Shown here: positions 56,620 through 64,000 of the stretch, in pieces | Numbering within the stretch: the stretch's first letter is position 1 | Layout: the number at the start of each line of letters is the position of its first letter | From: Orthonyx spaldingii | Taxonomy: Eukaryota > Chordata > Aves > Passeriformes > Orthonychidae | DNA: 64,000 nucleotides | Direction of reading: 5' to 3' | Assembly (NCBI GenBank): GCA_013397795.1 | Contig: VZTJ01002496.1 | Coordinates: 396,542 to 460,541, forward strand | Position numbers and translations under genes: made by a program | The notes under the pieces: generated by a model | Seen by the model: the letters and a program-made list of their open reading frames with translations, nothing else | What the model was told of the DNA's origin: nothing | Databases searched by the model: none

Positions 56620-59600
56620 TTTGTGTGGATGTCAGAGGATGGTTACCCTGTAACCAGAGATACACCATTGTGACCACTGTAAGTAAGTGTGGAATGTTTC
56701 ATAAGTAGGTAATTGGATGTCTACCTTCATCTAGATACGATTTAAAAATTTTGCACTGCCTTGCTGGCCAGTTTCTTCCTTTTCCCAGCTAAAGCCTGGC
56801 TGGTGCCTTTCACCTCCAGGATTCCCTGCCGCTCATATTATCAGTGTTTCATAAGCTGCTTGCCATGGCCTTTTCCTGCTGATTCTTACCCTTGAAATGG
56901 TTAACAAGAAGCTATTCCCTCTGTGTTATCCCTGTATGTGCAAGGTACCACAACACTGCTGAAAAGTCTTAGACCTGGTGTATGAAACAGAGGTTGCAGG
57001 GACAGAAAAGCTGGAGATGGGAGAGGACTGTGTTATGTGGCCAGCTCAATTAATGCAGGGATCTGAAATTAAAGGGAGGAACTGACTCTGAAGTGTTGTA
57101 AGCAGTGTGTGACACTTTTTTCCCCAACAAACAGCTGTAACTTGTCACACAGGTCACTTTGCTGCCAGCGTGTCTATTGACCTGGGCTAATTTAAAGATT
57201 TCATTATTGTGCTTGGTTGGTACTGTTGAAGTTTTGAATTTCTATGTTTGAAAGTGCTTTTGTGTTGATGATGTGCTTAAGTTTGGGTTTGGTTTTTTTT
57301 TTTTTTTTTTGCAGTGTTGGAGGCCTTTTTCTGCTGTGACTTTTTATATTTTGGAGCATTTTTTGAGGTTTATGGATTAAAAAAAAAAACAAGGGAGGGG
57401 GAGAACCCTCCAAACAAAGTCCAGCTGTGTCCTCAGGAATGAACATGCAGCTCTGACACAGAGGGAAGACAAGAGTTCAGGGCAGCACAGATACAAAGGT
57501 CTCCAGAGGATTTCTCTGGAAAGGCAGGAGGTATGATATCCCCAGAGAACAGTGCCTTTTCTGAGCTGTAGGTCAAGGGCAGGGGCATCTCCAGGCTCCG
57601 CTTTGCCTTTGTGTGCACCCTGGAATAGACTTGGAATAGGGGAATTCAGCTTTTATTTGACAAGGAAATGCCAGGTCCTGCAGCAGGTGGAACAAAGCAA
57701 GCAGCAGATCAAGCTGAAGGGCCACTGACCACAGGAGGTGTGGGAAGGTGAATTGTTCAGCTCATGGAAGGCCCATCGGTGTGTGGGGAGCTTGTAGGGT
57801 GGACAGGGAAGCTAAATAGGTAAATTATGGGTTTCTTGCTTGGACTGATGATAATCTGGAAGAAGACTGTAGGCTCTAATACAGCCAAGAGTGCCAGGGT
57901 AGTGAGACACTGCTTCTCACTGCTTTTTTTGGGCAAGGCTGGCCAAGGAATAAAGGCCAGAATTACTGGGGAGAGCCTTTTGGTACCAGCAGGGTGCTGT
58001 CTGCAAGTGAAGTTTACCCCTGCAGACAGCTGTTCGCCCCAGGGACTGGCCAATTTTGGCTTTTGTTGTTTGGTTGTTTGGTTTTTCTTCTCTTAGTAAC
58101 TCTCCAAAGCACGCCCAGGGTGTCTGGTTGCACCTAAGGGGGATTACCTTTGTGGGCAGGAGAATAAAGAAGAACACAGCTGCTGTCCTGGAGATGTGCA
58201 GTTGTGCTTCTGCCTGGAGATTTTGGGCTAGGTGTGGTCCCTGTGCCGCTGTGATAAGCATGTGCAGGTGACACCAGCTGCACACAGAGTGTGGCGTGAG
58301 CTGCTGCTGTCACTCTTGTCCACAAGGATTTTATGGTCTGTTCCCCTGGCAGGAGCCAAAGAAGTGGGTCTGGGCAGGAAAATTATTGTGGAACCACGAT
58401 AATGTATCTGATTTGGATGCAAAAGGCTTGAGAGAAGTGTTTTGAACACTTCTGGAGAGTTTGGATGGATGAAACAGCTCTGCAGGATCCAACAGAGCCT
58501 GGGGAAGAGCTTACACAGAGTGTATTGGCACGAGGTATTTCTGTGTTCCTGGAGTTCTTTTCACTGTGAAAAGGCGAATTAAAAAGGGGTTTCTGCTGCC
58601 CAATGGGTGTTATATTGGAAAGTGGTGTTTCCCATAGGAATCCATGTCCCTTCCCTTTCTGAGAGGCTTGTTTTCATCCCACATCGTGGTGGGATTTAAT
58701 GCTTCCAGTACAAGAAGTTAAACAGAGGTTTAAAAATAAAAATACCTTCCCCCCACCCCCAAATCTCAGAATGGCTTTTGAACTAGCACAGGCAGGAGAG
58801 AATCCCTGTGTGGATTATTTGCTCTCTTGGGTTTTGATCTTGGTTTTTTTTATTGGCCCCAAAAATGTCCAGAGGTTAAAATTAGAATAATAAACATTTA
58901 CAAGGGAATTTTCTACGGTCAGCTTTCATTTAGTACTGAAAGGCCTGGAAAGCCTGGTCCATTTTGGGATGCTGAAGACAAAGTGAGTTTTTTCCTGTTT
59001 TATTTTAGAGCTGCATGATGGGTGTGGAAGCTTGAATTTTCCTTTATTTAGTGGTGTAGGTAAAAGAGTCTTTTGCTGTATTACCAAAGGGTCACATTCA
59101 TAACAGCAAGAGCAATTAAGCAGTGTAGTGACTCAGAGGGGAAATATCTTGGTATTGCAAGCATTTAATGAATAATGTAGGTCTCCTGTACCAAACTCTT
59201 CCTGAATTTGTAACACATTGATCACACAAAAGTCCTACAGCCTTTCTTAGGCAGGAGGGAGAGCTGCTGTGTCCGTCTGTGTCACACTGTCCTGTTCCAC
59301 GGTGTATTTGGGGAAGGGACACTGTTCCTTTTGTCACCAGATGAATGATCCTAAACTCTCTTGAGGCTCCTGTTGGGTGAGTCTGTAGTGAAACCCCTGG
59401 CTGTGCTGTGGTGGTTTTATAGTTGATCATCATTCATACCGTCAGTGTGGGTGTAGGGATGTTCCCTGTGCCTCAGTTCCTGCTTTTTTGATTCAGGACC
59501 ACTCCAAAAATGCATCTTGGAGGACAGGTTGTAGCTGCCTCAGGTGATACCCAGGCTCCAGATCTGGAGTCCTGGCTGCCTCTGGACTGATGTGCTACTT

Positions 59601-60106
59601 CCATATATAATTATTTCTCTCCATGGGTGTGTGTGCCTGTGTTTTTATTTCTCCAGTTCCCTGAAACTTGAGCCAGTTGTTCCTTATTCTGCCAGCAGCA
59701 TCTCAGGCTCCTTGGGGTGGGTCTCAGAGGAGTGTGCTGGACATGCAGCATCCCCAATTCCCTGTTTGTTTGGTTTGTTCTGGGTTCCAGTGCCAGGTAT
59801 GTCCTGCTGGCACCATCCAGCTGTGACTCTTTTAGAGGAGCCACTCTCCTGCCACAGGGTAACACACAAACAGCGCTGCTGGGGCTTTGCTGGCAGTGAG
59901 GAGCCGAGTTGGGCTGAAATGAGCAGCCTCTCTTTTCCCTTGTGAGTCCAGAGAGGATTCTGTAGTTCTTTCTGTGTTTAGTTGGTTCTGCTTTATGGGG
60001 CTTGATTCAGGATGAAACAGTAGCTTCCACTGTCCAAGAGAAAAGTGTACACCTGGACACCTGTAGCATGTAGAGGAAAACTGTTTTCATTATGAAAATT
60101 AGAATG
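56620..60106. other. Intron-like sequence with homopolymer runs
   Basis: T18 at 57,293-57,310 is followed by GCAG, and an A-run lies at 57,379-57,390. A 60-bp open segment at 58,923-58,982 is followed by AAA|GTGAGT. No product is recognised. Confidence 0.45.
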
Positions 60107-60770
60107 GAATCACAGAATCCCAGACTGTTTTGGGTTGAAAGGGACCTCAAAGCCCATTCAGTGCCACCCCCTGCCATGGCAGGGACACCTCCCACTGTCC
60201 CAGGGTGCTCCAAGCCCCAGTGTCCAACCTGGCCTTGGACACTGCGAGGGATCCAGGGGCAGCCACAGTTTCTCTGGGCACCCTGTGCCAGGGCCTCCCC
60301 ACCCTCCCAGGGAACAATTCCTGCCCAATATTCCATCCATCCCTGCCCTCCGGCAGTGGGAAGCCATTCCCTGTGTCCTGTCCCTCCATCCCTTGGAAAG
60401 AGTCTCTCTCCATCTTTCTTGCAGCTCCTTCAGGTCCTGGAAGGCCACAATGAGGTCACCCCAGAGCTTCTCCTCTCCAGGCTGAACAATGCCAGCTCTC
60501 CCAGCCTTTCCTCCCAGCGGAGCTGCTCCATCCCTCTGCTCATCCTGGAGCCTCCTCTGGGCTCTCTCCAGCAGCTCCAGGTGCTCCCTGTGCTGGGCCC
60601 CAGGGCTGGGGCAGCTCTGCAGGTGGGGTCTCACCTGAGCACAGGGGCACAGGGGCAGAATCCCCCTTCCCCTGCTGCCCACACTGTGGGCTCAGCCCAG
60701 GGCATGGGTGGGTTCTGGGCCCCAGCTCTCACCCACAGCACCCCCAGGTCCTTCTCCAGGGCTGCTCTCA
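60107..60770 (-). mobile_element. CR1 LINE fragment, about 660 bp (minus strand), young
   Basis: Starts with the reversed tail GGAATCACAGAATCCCAGAC. From there to CCCAGGTCCTTCTCCAGGGC it is very close to 792-1,450. The 237- and 174-residue frames here are CR1. Confidence 0.95.
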
Positions 60771-62129
60771 GACACTTCCCTGCCCAACCTTTTGTAGTGC
60801 ACTGAAATCTGTCTTGGTAGCTACAAATGGAACAGTCCCTCAAAACCTTCCCAAGCTCCGGGATGAAACATGGTGTGACTTAGAGCAATAAACCCTGCCA
60901 GAAAATGCAGCTGCCTGGGGCAGGGACTGGGCCAACTGACCCCCAGAAGTCCCTTGTAACCTGGGGCATCTGGGCTTGGTGACACCAGGCTAGCACTGGG
61001 AAAACACCCGTGGCAGGAAGCCAGAGCCATGGATGGCCTTAAATCCCTGTGAGCCAGCGCTTGCAGGGAGGCAGTTTAAAACTGTAGTGCTGGCTTTTTT
61101 TTTTGCTGTGTGAAGAGACCTCGAGTGGCCTGGCCCCAGCTGTGTGAGCTGCCACCATGGCAGAGCCCAGCCAGGCTCTCCCTCTTCCTGCTCAGCCCCC
61201 AGTGCTTAGTGTATTTGCAAAGAGAAGAGAAGGAGGAGGAGGTGTGCTAAACTGAGAACCAGGCAAGGCAAATGCACTGACAGTTACAGAGAAACCTGTT
61301 TTATCAGGAGCTTTTGGACAAAAGCCTGGATTTTGCATGGAGTCTTCCCTGCCCCTCCTTTTTAGGGTGAAATATTGACACATTGGATTAGTTTTGTACT
61401 CCCCTCCATTGCTGGTGACTTGCACTTGGCCTCTTTTTGCCAGACCACCTCTAGCTGTTGGAATGGGGAATGTTGGAGATTTAAAGAAATTGCAGCTTTA
61501 ATTTATCTCTTGGCCTTAAAATTAAAAAAATCTTTCAGCATTTCTATTGTTTTACACCAGCAAGAAGTAGTTATCTGCGAAGTTAATGAAGATTTTAGCT
61601 TGTAAACCTAAATGATATCCATGTCTGACTCTTCTTCCTTTGTTGTAACAGAGGATCCTCTGGTTATAATCATCCTCTGGTTTTTAGAGGTGTAACAGAG
61701 CATTTATGGGGCTGAGGGCTGTTTTAAAGCATTCATCCCAAAGGTGATGTTTGACAAAAAAGAAAAAAAGAAGGCAAAAGGAAAGCAAAACTCGAGGGAG
61801 ATGGAAAATGTAAGGGATCTTTATGGAATGTGAGTGGTGAAACACCTCCTGCCTGGTCTGTTCACGTTGCCTGTCTCTGACCCCTGCGTCACACTGAGAA
61901 AGCAGAATTGGAGTCAAACCACAGCAAGGCGAGTTAGCAAGGGCTGGAAACTGAATCTGGACCTCAGGACTGAGATAGGGCATGTGTCAGTTGTTCTGCT
62001 GAGCTGGGGTGTGACCTGTCAGTGCTGTGACATCGTGGGACTGTGCCTGAGACAGGGCTGAGGTGCTGCTTCAGAACTCCTGTGGGTATCATAACTGATC
62101 CCGGGCTGTGAGAGTGAACTGGCGGAAGG
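60771..62129. other. Intron-like unassigned sequence
   Basis: No exon, RNA gene or repeat family recognised. Confidence 0.45.
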
Positions 62130-63712
62130 ATCCCAGGACCATGGCCTGGCTGAGCTTGGCAGGGACCTCTGGAAGGCCACCATGTCAAGCAGGGTCACCC
62201 AGAGCTGCTTGTCCAGGGCCATTGGCCAGACTCACTGCAGTGTGTCCGTGTCTCTTTCCCACTGAGGAGTGCAGCCCTGGAGCAGCACTTCAGGAGTGGT
62301 TTCAGCAGTGCTCAGGAGAGGGGAGGGGTCTCTCTTGTGGTGCAACCCAGGGTGCTAGTGGCTTTTCTTGGTGGGAGGGGGCATTGCTGGCTCCTGGGAG
62401 CTTGTTGTCCTCTAGAACCACAGGTCCTGCTGGGCAGAGCTGTTCCCAGTCTGCCAGCTCCCAGCCTGCACTAGCTGCTGGTGTCACTCTCCCCCAGGTG
62501 AAGGGAGGACTCTGCCTTTCCTTTGTTTGAACACCTGAGGCTCCTGCGTGCCCTTTGCTCCAGCCTGTCCAAGTACATCCAGGTAGCAGTGTGACCCCCT
62601 GGTGGACTAGCCACTCCCCCAGTCTGTCGTCACCAGCAGAGTGCTGAGGACACACTTTGTGTGTCCTCCAGGGCATTAACAGAGAGGTTGAATGATTTTG
62701 GATCTCATATCAACCCGTGGGAAGTGTCTGTCCTCCAGCTGGACTTTGTGCCACTGACCACTGCCTGCTGGGCGTGTGGCCAGTTTTCCACCCACCTCCC
62801 TGCCCTCCTGGCTGCTCCATACTTTGCAGCTCATCTGAGGGTGTGAGAAGAGCCAGTGTTCAAAGTCTTGCCAGAGCCAAGACAGACAACATCCTCTGCA
62901 TCCATTCATCTTCCGAGATTGTTTCATCTTAGGAGGAGGTCAGGCTGGTGAAGCAGGATTTTTTCCCTTCATAAGTCCATGCTGGCTACTCCTGATCACC
63001 CTCTTGTACTTCAGGTGACTGGAAATGGTTTCCAAAGTTTATCAAGTGTGGCCTCACAGAGATAGCAGCCAGCTCCCTCAGCACTCATGGGGCCATCCCA
63101 TCTGGTCCCATGGGATGAAGTATGTCCAGGCTACTGTCCCCTAACCTGATCCTCTTCTGCTGAGGATAAGTCTTCCTTGTCTGGATGTCCCCTGTGGCCT
63201 CAGGGGCCTGCAGTTCCCGAAGGCTGGCCTCACTGGCACCCTTCATATCCCTTGTCAGAGTCAATTTCAGATGTGTTTTGGCTCTCTTAGCCCCATCCCT
63301 GCCCCTGCAGCATCGGTGTTCCCAGGTTCCTCCTGGATCACCTGCCCCTGCAGAATGGGTGTTCCCAGGTTCCTCCTGGATCACCTGCCCCTGCTCTGCG
63401 CTTTGCACGTGGCTCTGGTCAGGAGCTCTGTGCTCCTCCTGCCCCCTCAGCTTGATCAGCTGCGTGTTGGGATGGACTGTCCTTCAGCCTGGAGGAGGTG
63501 ATCCTTTATATCAACCAGCTCTGTTCTTTCCAAGCCGAGCCCTGAAGATGATGCCAAAGTCTGTTTTCCTCAAGTCCAGGACTATGCTGCAGCTTTTCCC
63601 CCCAACGCCTTCCTTTGAGAGTTCTGACCTCCATGGTCAGTGCAGCCAGAGGTGCCCAGACCTTCGCATCCCTGAGCAGTTCTCGCCTGTCTGTAAGGAT
63701 GAGGTCCACTCC
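62130..63712 (-). mobile_element. Old, long CR1 copy with remnant reverse-transcriptase coding region
   Basis: Reversed CR1 blocks appear in order: the 3' region with GGCAGGGACCTCTGGAAGGC (62,159), the stretch at 62,900-63,000 with AAGTCCATGCTGGCTACTCC, and 63,066-63,112, which on the minus strand reads HPMGPDGMAP, the CR1 reverse-transcriptase entry motif. Between the last two, several hundred bases expected in CR1 are missing, an internal deletion. The left blocks at 63,540-63,710 match the CR1 endonuclease to reverse-transcriptase spacer. Frameshifts and stops make it dead. Confidence 0.82.
63302..63387. repeat. 43-bp tandem duplication
   Basis: Two 43-bp units (63,302-63,344 and 63,345-63,387) start CCCCTGCAG and share GTGTTCCCAGGTTCCTCCTG. 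A third partial unit, CCCCTGC, follows. It lies inside the decayed CR1 copy. Confidence 0.93.
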
Positions 63713-63820
63713 CATGGGCAGGGACCCCTTCAAGCCCCTGCAAGCCCCAGTGTCCAACCCGGCCTTGGACACTTCCAGGGATCCAGGGGCAGCCACAGCT
63801 TCTCTGGACAATCCCCTGTG
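63713..63820 (-). mobile_element. CR1 3' fragment of the younger subtype (minus strand)
   Basis: CCATGGGCAGGGACCCCTTC, then CCCAGTGTCCAACCCGGCCT and CACAGCTTCTCTGG match the reversed 3' part of the 792-1,530 subtype. It abuts the older copy, so it is either a second insertion or a rearranged end. Confidence 0.82.
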
Positions 63821-64000
63821 GAACCCTGCTGGCCCTTCCATGCCTGTGTGCCCACCTTGGGGTGTGGGTGCAGGTGGCTTTCCTGGAGTTGGTTTGGACA
63901 TGCAGCTGTGTGTGAGAGCTGCCAGGATGGCAGCAGGAATAGCACAGCTCCTGGCAGAACCCCGGGATATGTGAGAACCTCCCTCTTACTGGACGAATGC
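63821..64000. other. Unassigned sequence at the window edge
   Basis: Nothing recognised in the last 180 bases. Confidence 0.5.

Overview
This window looks like nuclear DNA of a bird, most likely a songbird (passerine). The main evidence is about 27 fragments of the CR1 non-LTR retrotransposon, in forms typical of songbird genomes. They end in the CR1 tail type (degenerate ATTCTRTG units) and include the usual CR1 phrases about a third of a kb from the 3' end. Nothing looks bacterial: I see no operons, no ribosome binding sites and no long open frames outside repeats. Most long open frames here are CR1 read in sense or antisense and are not genes.

Layout. From 1 to 20 kb lies non-coding sequence with CR1 fragments, two solo LTRs of one endogenous retrovirus family (10,322-10,727 and 13,387-13,776, each with its own 6-bp target duplication), a third unrelated LTR (14,783-15,670), a small orphan CpG-rich block (15,950-16,400) and an AT-rich stretch dense in homeodomain-type and TGATGTCA motifs (16,890-17,860). 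At 20,530-21,120 there is a convincing CpG-island promoter. It has GC boxes, a CACGTG E-box and a forward YY1 element, followed by a splice donor at 20,876. A GC-rich imperfect tandem array follows at 21,180-21,430. From about 21.7 kb to the right edge the DNA is intron-like: moderate GC, scattered CR1, poly-T tracts and one 20-bp minisatellite. The simplest reading is that a plus-strand gene starts at about 20.65 kb and its long first intron(s) fill the rest of the window. I found no exon whose protein I recognise, so I name no gene. Several splice-flanked segments, best at 43,609-43,724 and 54,638-54,710, could be non-coding 5'-UTR or lncRNA exons. The right edge (62.1-63.8 kb) is an old, decayed, unusually long CR1 copy.

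I see no CRISPR, no rRNA or tRNA, no intact transposon gene and no obvious new biological system. The points most worth checking are the promoter and its candidate exons, the possible minus-strand gene end near 1.8-2.35 kb, the orphan CpG block, and the motif-rich region near 17 kb. All identifications come from reading the sequence and from memory of repeat families; no search was run.
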